Source: Aplectana chamaeleonis (lineage: Eukaryota > Nematoda > Chromadorea > Rhabditida > Cosmocercidae). Taken from it: 64,000 nucleotides of DNA. The first letter of the stretch is position 1. The number at the start of each line of letters is the position of its first letter. The DNA is taken from assembly GCA_029168955.1 (NCBI GenBank), contig JAPDOI010000139.1, positions 310,001 to 374,000 on the forward strand, read 5' to 3'. A program made the position numbers and the translations under genes. Below are positions 51,160-62,715 of this stretch, piece by piece. The notes below the pieces were generated by a model, which was not told the origin of the DNA, made no database searches, and worked only from the letters and a program-made list of their open reading frames with translations.

Positions 51160-52749
51160 GATACCTTATAGTGCCACGCATATAACCCCCTGGCTCTCAA
51201 GGATTCGGAGCGTACAAAAGCTGTGTTGTTTTTTCTATTCCAGGCATGAACATTCTCGAATCGCAATGCATTTCCCCATTCTAGTTATACGCTCTTGAAA
51301 CGGAAACGTTGAAAAGGAAAGCCAGGTTTGCCACCGTCATAGAAAAACCCCTTCTTCTGAATGTCCCGAGAAAACATAGTGGGATAACGATCAAAATTCG
51401 ACGTAGCTGACCCTGATACTGAATTCAAAAGCATTTAATTTCAATTCACGAAAGGATTGAGCAACATAAGAAAACTCGAGAAATGCTCTCGTATGGATAT
51501 TGAATTTCACTTAAAAAAGCTGATGTTTAATAATGTGCAAGACATTAATACTCGAATTTAAAGGATCCCAAAAAAAAGTTGCGCCATCCAAAAACTGTTC
51601 AAAAATCCGTTCAAACCCAACGACCCGGCGACCACCCACCCACACGCTATAACAGCCCCAGCCGAGAATCGCGCAAGTGAGCGCGCACTGCTGATGACAA
51701 TTGTTCCGGCTTCGGCTGCCGATAGAAGCGACAAGTCATAAATATCCCGATAATCACGCCCTCACCATGACACCTACTTATTGATAGCGCGAAGAAATCA
51801 GCCCCACCTGCCTGTTGTATAATTGCTTCCACGAGGCAACAGCCTCCGTGTTTGTGGGTGTGATTGCTCTGTTGAGGCGGCACTCTCGTAAATACTAGTA
51901 ATTGGGAAACATTAACAATTGTTTCAGACTGCGACAATGGTGACTGTGAAATCTGATACTCATCGATGACACTAGGACTTGCTCCTCATATCTCACACCA
52001 CACGCTTTTCTCACTCCTCAGAAACATCAAGAAATTCTATCTCATTTGATTTGAAAATCATCCTCTATTCGGTTTTAAAACTAACTTTTAACTAAGCTAA
52101 AGTCTGAAAACCAGTTTTCTTGCAATTCGCTCTTCTCGGCTTTGTTCGTTCGTCATTTTATGAAATCAGTTGGAATCGACTAGCCATGGTCTATCAAGAA
52201 AGATTAAATCGACGCGGAAATGCATGCCGATAGGGTGTACTAGTCTGTCCGTGACCAGGGTACTGCAAGAGGTGTGGGCCGGCCTCTTTGCTCACCCCCC
52301 CCCCCCCAGGAACGTTAGTAGGTCAATTTTTGACCGTTATCTCCCACCTCCAAGAAGAGCTCATGTGTTCAATGATGCGATCTCTCCAGCAGGTTCACCT
52401 CTGACGTTTCATTGCACAGAAATTTCTCTTGCCGTATTCAAATGATAAGTACAAAATTGCCAAATGGTTAAAAACCCAAAATTGAAAGCTCGAAGCCAAT
52501 GCTTTGCAAAAAAAAATTGGATGTTTGAGAGCACGACGGCACAGAACAGTGCTCATTGCATTTATGTAGAAAGGAGCTGAAAGTGCAAAGATATATGTAA
52601 CTGGTAAAAGCTTGTGCTGTGTAATAAAATGCGGATGTTTGAGGGAAGGTTCTACCTAGCCGTAAGTCCATATTCTCTTACGAGTCACAAGAGTAGGATA
52701 TTTGAGTCGAGCGTGGTCGATTTACCCAGTATACCAACTCTGACCCTCT
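51160..52749. other. Intron/intergenic, no supported gene
   Basis: No exon is recognised. There is a C-homopolymer at about 52296-52309. Confidence 0.4.
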
Positions 52750-54200
52750 AAGATGGACACTGAAGGGCGCTACACTGTATGGGCCGACACCTTGCTGCAG
52801 GTGTGGTCCCTCCGGAATTCCACATTTTTTCGAAGTACGGATCACCAGAGTAGGATATTTGAGTCGATCGGGGTCGATTCTCTCTATGTATACACTTTAA
52901 AGATATGAATTCTGAGATTTTCATGTAATTGTGTAAAAGACCCCTCATGTATAACACGTGCCAAGTGCGAGATCTCAATTCCTCCAAAAAAGCGAGAAAT
53001 AAGCGACCACCACAGGCCCAACCCCCTTCGCGCACCACCACAGGCCCGACCCCCTAACAGATTTTCGAACTCGATAGCGGCTCGATGAATGGATGAATTC
53101 CAAGAATTCGTCGTTCTTCAGTCTATTACCGGACTGTCTCCTTATCCTGACTTTCTCTCACGCAACGATTGCGAAAGAAGAGAAATACAGGTCTGAGACA
53201 ACTCGTCTACCATTTTCCCCCCTCAAATTCCAAGCATCTTCGAAGAGCCATAACTCTGTTCAAAGGGGGTTCTGGACGATTTTAGAGACTCCACTGTGAT
53301 CAGCGTGTGACTCTCTCCAAGAAAAGCATAAAATCTGGAAATTAATTTTTTGGGTGTCATGTGCCTTTAACGTCTAATATGGAGGCTAAACACCGCTACA
53401 GTATAAGGACTCACACTTTTCACATGTGTGGTCCTTCCGGAAGTCGACAATTTTGAGAACTAGGAGTCATGAGAGTAGGATACTCTCATGAGTGGTCCCG
53501 ATTCACTCTAGACACAAACTTTCACCATCTCAGATAAACGCAGAGGAACATTACATAGATAGCGGGAGCCGATGAAAAAAAACGGCTCTCCACAAACATA
53601 AACTAGGGTTTTAAAACTGCAGTAACTTAGGTTCTAAATAAAGAACCCGGAAAAATCCTAGCTTTAAGAAACCACGCTCTGAACCCTACCGTGTAAGACC
53701 AACAGCACCCATAGAGAAGATCTCTGAAGAAAATTTTCCTGGTGTGAATTCTGCAACATTTTTCGCGTTTTCTCAGTACTTACACGTGGGCCCAGCTGTG
53801 GGCCCTCAATTTATATTGAAGAAGAACCCGCACCCAGTAAATTTTCTTCAAAGGCTTTCTCCAGGGGTGCGAAAGCTTTCAAACGGTAGAGTATAAAGTC
53901 TAGTTTCTTAAAGCCAGATTTTCCCATATACCTCATTCAGCACTCAACTTGAATCGTTTGAAAAAAAACCAACTTTTTTACGACTTGGACGTTTTTTTAC
54001 CATCTTTTTCCACTATCTATAGGGCGGTCTTCGGGATTCATCTGAGATGGTGAATGTTTGTATTTGAAGTAAATCGGCCACGCTGGACTCAGATATCATA
54101 CTCCCGTGACTCCTAGTTTTCAGAATTGTCGACTTCCGGCGGGGCCACACCTGAGAAAGATGTGATCCCGCCTTTTCGCTTCCACCCCTCCGGAGCTCAT
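52750..54200. repeat. Related inverted repeat blocks with GTGTGGTCC(CT)TCCGG words
   Basis: Blocks at 52790 and 53430 read GGTGTGGTCC..CCGGAA followed by GAGTAGGATA and GATTCACTCTA. An inverse block lies at 54050-54150 (ACTCCTAGTTTTCAGAATTG). The part 52900-53290 recurs in inverse at 62170-62490. The blocks look like arms of at least two old inverted-repeat elements. Confidence 0.55.
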
Positions 54201-54996
54201 CTTCCCCTTATGGGGCCCACACCCGCGTTGATACCTGTCTCTGACACACCATTCCGTATCGACCAAACGCGTTCGGTGACATGAGTTAGGCATTTCGCGG
54301 CACAATGTAGAAGTTGTCGACGATTCAAAAGAACTTTTCTTGACAAGGCCCAATCGATCTATTGGGCGTGAATTCATTATATCTAGTCTAACTACACAGA
54401 GAAGCATAAGCACTCAGCCAGGAAGTGGCGAAAACACGGTGACCCGTTCACGCGAGCGCTGTATCGCTATGTCATGCATATGACGTCATAGGCAGAAGAC
54501 ACGGAAATATCTGCTTTTCGGTATTTGATGGGAAAATGCAAAAAAAATTAAAAAACGAGCCATTGGCGATTGGCGAGCATTCGAAGTTTTCCGTAGTTTC
54601 GGTTTTCCACCTTTCAGTTCATTTTGGCGAGCACGTTTTCCGTTTCCGGCTGCAATTTTTCTTTCCGTTTTCGGGTTTCAAAAAACTCCGCTTATCTATG
54701 ATGATGGCTCACTGGTGACTACACTATATGCTTCGAAGATATACACGCCTCCCCAAGTCATGTGGATATTCGTATTCGGTCTAAAGCAGATCGGTTTCCA
54801 GGGACATTCACAAGGTCGAGCAGACCATTGTCCCCTACCTCGAAAAAGCTATGTACGTCCCTCCCTCTCATTGGTGAACAGAACTTTGGGAAGATGTTGA
54901 GACTTGTTACGTGCCTCCTAGGTGGAATTTTTTTGACAGTTCTGGGATTGAAATTTTCTATGAAATTTTTTTGTGAAAACTTTGAAATTTTTGTAA

Positions 54997-55064
54997 TGCA
55001 TACTTTATTCTTCGTATTTTATTCTAATTATGCATACTTTATTCTTCGTATTTTATTCTAATTA
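54997..55064 (+). repeat. Perfect tandem duplication, period 34 bp
   Basis: TGCATACTTTATTCTTCGTA begins at 54997 and at 55031, and both units end TTCTAATTA. Confidence 0.9.
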
Positions 55065-56409
55065 AAACTACGCTCTTTACCCCTCAGACTATTCTCACCG
55101 AGTATCCCCACAACTTCTGTTGAAAACTCTGAAAATCTTTGATTCTTGGCACAACAGTTTTACGCCCTCCAAGTGTACAATTTTTTCTAAAGTTTTTACA
55201 TTCCCTTCGTTTTCCGGCGGGACAGTAACCGCTCCACCCTGGATATATAATACGACCGTTTAACTTATTGCAACTCTACCATTCAGCATTTCACTACAAA
55301 TGCCGTTCGTCTTAAACGAATTTCCTAACAGTTTTTGAATGGAGCGACCCTTTTTGGGACCATCTGAAAACGACTATTAACGTCTTTCGAATTGTGGAAT
55401 ATCAACTTTCTTCTTGAGCGAAAGTCACTATCCATACGAATACATTTCTCGAATTTTCTTATTTATACATATTAGGATCGTGAACACGATGAGTACGAAT
55501 CCTTTTGTTATCACAGGCCTTGCGGATATGACATAAACTCTTCGCCGAACAGCCGCAAGCCATTTTATAGATTCGAAGGTCCATTAACCTTGAGACATCG
55601 ACTTCTAATGTTAAAGTTGCAATAAAAGATTTTTCCACTATACAAGACGTCGCCGTCGTGCTTTCGGCAGTATGTGACAGCCTAAGTGCATTTTGTGACA
55701 GCTGACAAGCAAAAAAAAACGCAAGAAAACCGGATGAAATCTTTGTAGTACAACAATTTTTTTTTGTTTTTGAAGGTGGGTGTCCAGCGGATTTTTTCCT
55801 AACACTAGTGTAGGTATGAGCGCACTTTTTCATTACTGCAAAAACTGAGCATCAACTAACCAGGCGATTATGTCGTCTAAAAAATTCCCATAGAATATGT
55901 TCACAGCAATTTGCAACAGGCTCCATCGGGTCGCTAGGTCAGACCTCGCTCGAAGGGGCTACAACGTTCCCCTTAAAAAGCGGAAAATCCTAACACCCCC
56001 AGTGTCGAAACTTTCAATATGTCAACAAATGAAAGAATATTTTCGATCAGATTTTTCTTCACTCCAACTGTCAACCTCTAAAGTGCCCACTTGACAATAC
56101 AACTTTTATGATTACGAAAAACTCTGTTTTTTTTTTGCAAAGCAAGTGAATGTAAAGAGGCTATAATTCTTAGATTCTGGTCAGAAGGTAACTCCCTTCA
56201 AAAGCAAATTTTTCTTCGGATCTAGAGAAATATCTCAGAACTTGGTTAAGAGGGCTTGGGGCCCAATGGTACGATTGTATGGGCTTATGATCAAATGAGG
56301 TTTGGGATAAACTTTTAATTGTGTGGTGCTGTCGTGACGTTCGTACGACTCCATTTCCTAAAGGACTTGTCAGCCTCACGGCGCTGGGTCCCACCACGCA
56401 TTAAAGCGG
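55065..56409. other. No recognised gene
   Basis: A minus-strand frame at 55459-55833 ends with a Cys-containing segment (MACGCSAKSLCHIRKAC) but has no recognised domain or clear splice sites. Confidence 0.35.
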
Positions 56410-56830
56410 AATGACGCGCTCGCCTAAGTATCGACTTCACTCGGGCCCAAAAATCGTCCCCGTTTCACGCCAGGTCCATATCGTCAGTCGTCCACCTGCT
56501 GCCGCCCGTTTCTGTCGTCTCGGTCCTGTGGCTGGGCTGTGCCCCGCGCGCAGTGGCTTTTCCACCGCCCTGCGCCCGTCGACCTCACGTACGACGTCAA
56601 TCGATCGAGCAGTACAACACCGCCCAAATCCTGTCATCGCGCATTCCGTTTGAATCGACCACAGGTAACCCCGTGTGCCCTCTGCCCGGTCTCTGTGGTG
56701 TCGAACACACGTTCGGCTCCGCATGCTTACGGTACGCCGCGGGGGTTGGAGCCAGAATCCATAGGTTGGGCAAAGTCCGTCCCGTAACTGAATTTTAGGA
56801 ATCCGTTTATTTATGCCTCGCATCGAAGGA
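56410..56830. other. G+C-rich island with several overlapping open frames, unassigned
   Basis: Frames on both strands stay open for 80-128 codons in a segment much richer in G+C than its flanks. One plus frame contains RIPFESTTGNPVCPLPG and GVEHTFGSACLRYAAG. I do not recognise a family and cannot tell which strand, if any, is coding. Confidence 0.3.
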
Positions 56831-57426
56831 GAAGAATATGGATAAGAAGCGCACTCTCTAATCCTGTGCTCTGTTCAGTGGCAAGATGTTCCAACATTGG
56901 ATATTTACAGTATTGCAAATGTGTTATATTTGTGTGGTATTATCGCGCCAGACGAAATAGAGTGTGGGAGCTGGTTCGTCCCCGGGGAGCGGCGTAGTTG
57001 TGGGCTTGCTTTAGCTGGTCACTAATATCGTAGTTATTACCAAGAGCAGCAGGGCCCATCCACACATCCTGGGTTTCGTCAGTGCCCTCCTGGGTCAGGC
57101 TTGGCACATTTTCGGGTATATAATATTCCGCGTGGCAGTACCCTTGCGAGTGAGCTTGAGCGCGGATGTAAGTCCTCTGGTGGCTAGGCCCCAGCCACGG
57201 GATCCAGACCCCTTGTCCACTGATGCACCTAGGCCGTAGCCCTGGGTGAGGATCCCGCGTCGCGACAGGTACAGCATGTAAATATTATGTGCGACTGGAC
57301 AGCGCTATGAGTACTGTAAAACTATCCTAAAATCTCCATGTGCGACTCTCCATAAACCTCGGCATGGTAATAATCTAGATGTATGATGATGTTGTACTCG
57401 ACACGAGGTTGGTATATCTTCTTTAT

Positions 57427-57507
57427 GGCCGACGTTTCGGAGAAACCTCCTTCTTCAGAGCCTGAAAGGATCGAATAAGATTTGCGCTTACTCGATCAAA
57501 CGTCGCC
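57427..57507 (-). ncRNA. Hammerhead-ribozyme-like motif, Penelope minus copy
   Basis: The same elements as in the plus copy (61093-61172) appear on the minus strand: GGCGACGTTT, a hairpin GATCGAGTAAG/CTTATTCGATC, CTGAAGA, GGAG/CTCC, and GAAACGTC. Stem I is followed by about ten unpaired bases, which is not ideal. Penelope-like elements are known to carry hammerhead motifs. Confidence 0.45.
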
Positions 57508-57623
57508 TTAAACTTACCGATTCGAGAGCCCAAATTTCCCCCGCGTGGGTGTGAGAGGAGGGCAGATGAACCTCACCCAGCCAGGAACTCGCTAGTAAAC
57601 AAAACAGCGCGGTAAGTCAATAG

Positions 57624-57771
57624 TATAGCCGTCTCGCTCATTCAAGTCCGAGCAGAACAAGCAGCGGAGCGGTTGGTCATGGCAAAACACAACAGTGATA
57701 GGAGATTTCGACATGATACGCCCGATTAGCCTCACTTCGACTGACTCAGAATGAGGAGGAGAGGCTATAGG
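57624..57771. mobile_element. MITE family B copy inside the Penelope minus copy
   Basis: It has TATAGCCGTCTCGCTC and GAGAGGCTATA ends. It sits at the same relative position as 60831-60975 in the plus copy, so it was present before the two Penelope copies separated. Confidence 0.7.
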
Positions 57772-58279
57772 AACGCTGTAGACCACCGATTGTAATGTTA
57801 GAAGGCTAGTCTTACGTATGGCCTGAGTTCCCGCGTTATATGTAGACCTTCTCCCTTTCGATTAATCTGCGGGTCATAAGCTTGAATGAAAAATGCCTCT
57901 AATGTTTTTCGCGCTGCGGTATCAGTCTCCCGAGCCATTATCTCGACCTTGATATCAAAGCTCTCACCAAAATGGGTTATGACCCGATGCGCCCCAAGCA
58001 CTGTTGTTTCCCGCTGCCTTTCTTTGCCGTCCAAGTGTTCTTTGATCCTGACATGGAGCGGCCGCGACGTTTCCCCGATGTATTTTTCGCTGCACAGCTC
58101 ACAGGAAATCATATAGACCACACCGCACGTGGTGCAATCCCCGTCCTTGCCAGCCGGGCAAATCACACAATTGGGAGTTGTACATATGCGGTCATAAATG
58201 CGGTTTCGGACGAGACGCCTTTCAAGGTTGTTAGGAGGGATCTCGACCAGAAACACGGAGTTTTCCAGTCCCGTCTTCC

Positions 58280-58835
58280 TTAAAGGCAGTGGTCACGATG
58301 AAAAACGTTATCGAAAAAACTACAAAAATCAGCTTAGATCAAAAACAGCTGAAAAACTATGAAGGTAGCGCGGTGAAAAACGGTCTACAAATAGAGTTTC
58401 TAGGGCCCAAAGAAGCTAGTTAGTGCACACGTGCACAGCGATGACGAAACAGATCGCAGTCTCATGCCGAGCAGTCAAAAATCATCGACATTCAGAGGAC
58501 GAAATAAATGCAAATTTAACGAATAAAAACACTTGAATAATGAAAGCATCACTTCAGTCAATGTTTTTGACTAGATGTGTACATAAATTCGAAGGTTCAT
58601 TGATTGACATTCAATTTCAAGCTAGCTGATGTTCTTGATATAAGAGGTCATCGATGCCGATGATGTGGAGAGGGCTCGTCCACCATCAAAAGGCAAGAAA
58701 GTTCAGGTTTCAAATTCGGCCCAAAACAGTGGTTTTTTCGCGATTTTTTCTTATAGGTCCTACTACTCGAGACCCAGGAAAGGATTTGGAGAGAAAAAGA
58801 CGACAAGCATATTTGATCGCGACTACTGCCTTTAA
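58280..58835 (+). mobile_element. MITE family C inserted in the Penelope minus copy with TTAA duplication
   Basis: The uninterrupted plus Penelope copy has a single TTAA at this point (60307-60315 region). Here TTAA flanks both ends of a 550-bp insert with AGGCAGTGGTCACGATG and GCGACTACTGCC ends. The insert is closely similar to 10223-10767. TTAA duplication is the hallmark of piggyBac-type integration. Confidence 0.88.
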
Positions 58836-60830
58836 ACATTTCCTGATTGAAATGCTCAGTTGATCGGATATGAACGGTACTTTGAAGGGAATTTTCTGTT
58901 CAATTGCTACTCTGAGCTACATTGCGCAACGTTGTGTTTCTTGACCTGCGCCAACTAAATTCGCTGGAGTATCCGTTCAGATCGGCTATATCTCGAGCCC
59001 TTCGTATAGATTCCGTTCTTTCCTCTTCTCCTCTACATACATCACTGTCTGTTCGGAACATATTCGCTATTACAGCTTTCTTTGTTTGATATGGATGTGC
59101 TGACCAAAAATGGACGATTATGTTTTTATTGTTGGGTTTGCGGTACCACTTTGTAGCATATCCTCCGTCACGCAAATGGACTTGAACATTCAAGAAAGGC
59201 AGCCAATCTTCGACGGGTTTCTCACTGGTGAACTTTATGCTTTCTGCCCGAGAGTTCAGAATGTCAAAGCAATGATCCATCTCTTCCTGTGTGGTACAGA
59301 CGATGAAACAGTCATCTATATACCTGCAATAAAGCATGGGAAGGCGGGCCAGCACCGGAAGTTCGATTTTTCCCATATAGGCGATAGCAAGAGTGGGCGC
59401 AAGGCGTTGTCCCATTGCCAGCCCTCTGATCTGCTTGAAATAGCGGCCACACCATCCAAACACTCAGTGTTTTCTTGAAAATTTGCGCAGCGCACAACTG
59501 AATAATTCCTGTATTATGGAATCGTTCGATGTAACTGCGTTGTACACAAATGTCAGCAACGAGCACGCAATGCAGGCAATTTTTGAACTACTCACACAAC
59601 ACCAAAGTTCAGTCAACACGTACGGACTATCCATTGGCCAACTGATGTCACTCATAAAAGAGAGTCTCAGCTGCAATGTTTTTAGATGGTGTGGCCGCTA
59701 TTTCAAGCAGATCAGAGGGCTGGCAATGGGACAACGCCTTGCGCCCACTCTTGCTATCGCCTATATGGGAAAAATCGAACTTCCGGTGCTGGCCCGCCTT
59801 CCCATGCTTTATTGCAGGTATATAGATGACTGTTTCATCGTCTGTACCACACAGGAAGATATGGATCATTACTTTGACATTCTAAACTCTCGGGCAGAAA
59901 GCATAAAGTTCACCAGGGAGAAACCCGTCAAAGATTGGCTGCCTTTCTTGAATGTTCAAGTCCATTTGCGTGACGGAGGATATGCTACAAAGTGGTACCG
60001 CAAACCCAACAATAAAAACATAATCGTCCATTTTCGGTCAGCACATTCATATCAAACAAAGAAAGCTGTAATAGCGAATATGTTCCGAACAGCCAGTGAT
60101 GTATATAGCGGAGAAGAGGAAAGAACGGAATCTATCCGAAGGGCTCGAGATATAGCCGATCTGAACGGATACTCCAGCGAATTTAGTTGGCGCTGGTCAA
60201 GAAACACAACGTTGCGCAATGTAGCTCAGAGTAGCTTAATTGAACAGAAAATTCCCTTCAAAGTACCGTTCATATCCGATCAACTGAGCATTTCAATCAG
60301 GAAATGTTTAAGGAAGACGGGACTGGAAAACTCCGTGTTTCTGGTCGAGATCCCTCCTAACAACCTTAAAAGGCGTCTCGTCCGAAACCGCATTTATGAC
60401 CGCATATGTACAACTCCCAATTGTGTGATTTGCCCGGCTGGCAAGTACGGGGATTGCACCACGTGCGGTGTGGTCTATATGATTTCCTGTGAGCTGTGCA
60501 GCGAAAAATACATCGGGAAACGTCGCGGCCGCTCCATGTCAGGATCAAAGAACACTTGGACGGCAAAGAAAGGCAGCGGGAAACAACAGTGCTTGGGGCG
60601 CATCGGGTCATAACCCATTTTGGTGAGAGCTTTGATATCAAGGTCGAGATAATGGCTCGGGAGACTGATACCGCAGCGCGAAAAACATTAGAGGCATTTT
60701 TCATTCAAGCTTATGACCCGCAGATTAGTCGAAAGGGAGAAGGTCTACGTAGGTCTACGTATAACGCGGGAACTCAGGCCACACGTAAGAGTAGCCTTCT
60801 AACATTACAATCGGTGGTCTACAGCGTTCC

Positions 60831-60975
60831 TATAGCCTCTCCTCCTCATTCTGAGTCAGTCGAAGTGAGGCTAATCGGGCGTATCATGTCGAAATCTCCT
60901 ATCACTGTTGTGTTTTGCCATGACCAACCGCTCCGCTGCTTGTTCTGCTCGGACTTGAATGAGCGAGACGGCTAT
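60831..60975. mobile_element. MITE family B copy inside the Penelope plus copy
   Basis: TATAGCCTCTCC ... GACGGCTATA, the counterpart of 57624-57771. Confidence 0.7.
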
Positions 60976-61092
60976 ACTAATGACTTACCGCGCTGTTTTG
61001 TTTACTAGCGAGTTCCTGGCTGGGTGAGGTTCATCTGCCCTCCTCTCACACCCACGCGGGGGAAATTTGGGCTCTCGAATCGGTAAGTTTAA

Positions 61093-61172
61093 GGCGACGT
61101 TTGATCGAGTAAGCGCAAATCTTATTCGATCCTTTCAGGCTCTGAAGAAGGAGGTTTCTCCGAAACGTCGGC
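61093..61172 (+). ncRNA. Hammerhead-ribozyme-like motif, Penelope plus copy
   Basis: In order: GACGTTT (stem III, possible GUU cleavage triplet), an 11-bp hairpin GATCGAGTAAG/CTTATTCGATC, CCTTTCAGGCT, CTGAAGA (CUGANGA core), stem II GGAG/CTCC, GAAA and CGTC closing stem III. The flanks also look like a splice donor (GGTAAGT at 61082) and acceptor (CCTTTCAG at 61138), so an intron is an alternative reading. Confidence 0.45.
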
Positions 61173-61354
61173 CATAAAGAAGATATACCAACCTCGTGTC
61201 GAGTACAACATCATCATATATCCTAAAATCACAATCCGAACTTTTCCGTTCAAATTCAAAGCCTAGAAAGCATTAAACTGCAGGATGGCCCTTTCATCTG
61301 GATATTGAATAACTTTTCAGATGTGAAACACAAAAATTATGTAGGAGGCTCTTA

Positions 61355-61675
61355 TTGAAGGACGCTAAAGACGCGAAAACACGTCCCTGCTCGCCTTCTG
61401 ACCAAATACTACGAGAGGTAATGCATTCTACTTCAGAACCTATCTTTCCAAACTTTTATGTCGGCCTGAAATTTTATGGTCCACAACCACTACGCATTGT
61501 GTTACGACGCACCCCGCATGAACTTAATCTGGGGTCAATTCTGCAATGTACAGTATTCACCTATCCCGAATCACTCAATGGTGAAGCGATTGGAAATCAG
61601 GAGGCCGCTGCCTGTATCACGTATGGTTACTCTAACAAACTAAATACGGTGAGGACTCCAAAGATACTTTTTTGA
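61355..61675 (+). CDS. Unassigned 106-codon open frame within the proposed ire-1 intron
   Basis: The frame encodes FYVGLKFYGPQPLRIVLRR and LGSILQCTVFTYPESLNG, a composition that looks protein-like, and ends near a GTGAGG donor-like site. Following plus-strand segments (61750-61850, with INGEYGFYVKDSSTEALRL) look similar in style but do not join in frame. No family is recognised. It could be a decayed gene fragment. Confidence 0.22.
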   Translation: MKDAKDAKTRPCSPSDQILREVMHSTSEPIFPNFYVGLKFYGPQPLRIVLRRTPHELNLGSILQCTVFTYPESLNGEAIGNQEAAACITYGYSNKLNTVRTPKILF

Positions 61676-62169
61676 TTGACAAAACCTATGAGGTTTCGAA
61701 TGAACAAGGTAGGCTACGGTAAGTATGTACAATGTCATTTAGCTGTGACAAAATACTAAAAATGCTTTTAAATTCGTTCAGAAAAACGCGTAACGCTTAT
61801 AAATGGAGAATACGGATTCTACGTGAAGGATTCCTCAACAGAGGCACTTCGTTTGGAATGGCAACTTTGAGAGAGAAATGCGCTTTCGGTAAAACCCTCT
61901 ATGAAGGGCCGTTGGGAGTAAGATATCCAGGTATCGGGTTGAGTCGCTACATGAATGGATGATGGTGGAGACAGCGGTGAAAATGGGCATTTCTCCCTCA
62001 AATCCACAGAACACTCAAAAGAATATTTTTCAGCTTGTATGCTTATCTTGCAGAGAGTCACACGCTGATCGCAGCGGTATCTTTGGAATGGTCCAAAACC
62101 CCTAACAATAAAAACAGGGTTATGGCTCTTCAAAGATGTCTATATTGTGAGAGTGAAAAATCGGTGGAC

Positions 62170-62490
62170 GAGTTGTTTAGGCCTGTCATTCTCCTCATTC
62201 GCAATCGTTGCGCGAGAGCGAGTCAGGATAAGGAGACAGTCCGGCAGTGAACTGAAGAACGATGACTCGTTGGAAATTCCTCCATCTATCTAGCCGCTAT
62301 CGAGTCCGGAACTCTGGTAGGGGGTGTGGTCCATGGCGGTGAGCGAAGGAGGTCGGGCCTGTGGTGGTCACCTTTATCTCGCTTATTTGGAGGAATTGAG
62401 ATCTCGCACTTGGCACATGTTATACCGTAGGGGTCTGCTACACAATCAAATAAAAATCACAATATTCATGTCAGAGGGTGTACTGTGCCT
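62170..62490. repeat. Inverse copy of the 52.9-53.3 kb repeat
   Basis: GATAAGGAGACAGTCCGG and GGAATTGAGATCTCGCACTT match the minus strand of 52970-53170 closely, and GTGCCTTTAAGAACG closes the block. Confidence 0.75.
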
Positions 62491-62715
62491 TTAAGAACGC
62501 TGACCCCACCTCTCTCTTCCTAGCGTATTTGTGTTGACACGGATGGTACACCATAATACTGCAAACTTTAGCGAGCTGCGAATCTTGTCTATTGATTGGC
62601 TCCAGAAATTCAGCTTCAATTTTCATCTTAAGAGCAGAAAAGATTTTTCGACTCTTTGGTTGACCCCGAACACCGCTCTAGCTTATGAATGCGGAAGCCT
62701 ATAAGCTAGACATAC

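Larger units (their letters stand above)
57379..59462 (-). pseudogene. Penelope-like retroelement, minus copy (RT + GIY-YIG), broken
   Basis: Minus-strand frame 59463-58900 has reverse transcriptase motifs GLAMGQRLAPTLA and CRYIDDCFIV. Frame 58256-57798 has the zinc-type CVICPAGKDGDCTTCG and the GIY-YIG nuclease segment VVYMISC...KYIGETSRPLHVRIKEH. RT followed by GIY-YIG is the defining order of endonuclease-bearing Penelope-like elements. A short deletion relative to the plus copy near 58915 stops the RT frame, and a family-C MITE (58280-58835) separates the two domains. The 5' part is missing at 59462. The 3' terminal region with a hammerhead-like motif ends near 57379. Confidence 0.9.
59466..61216 (+). 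pseudogene. Penelope-like retroelement, plus copy (RT + GIY-YIG), 5'-truncated and frameshifted
   Basis: Frame 59483-60613 begins within the reverse transcriptase at SFDVTALYTNVS and contains GLAMGQRLAPTLA, CRYIDDCFIV, WLPFLNVQVHLRDG and WYRKPNNKNI. It continues into CVICPAGKYGDCTTCG and the GIY-YIG start. At about 60512-60516 one G is missing relative to the minus copy (KYIGKRRGR instead of KYIGETSRP), so the rest of the nuclease is read in another frame (60496-61008). The N-terminal part of the RT is absent. It faces the minus copy at 59463, making a long inverted repeat with a very short spacer. Both copies are non-functional as read. Confidence 0.92.
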
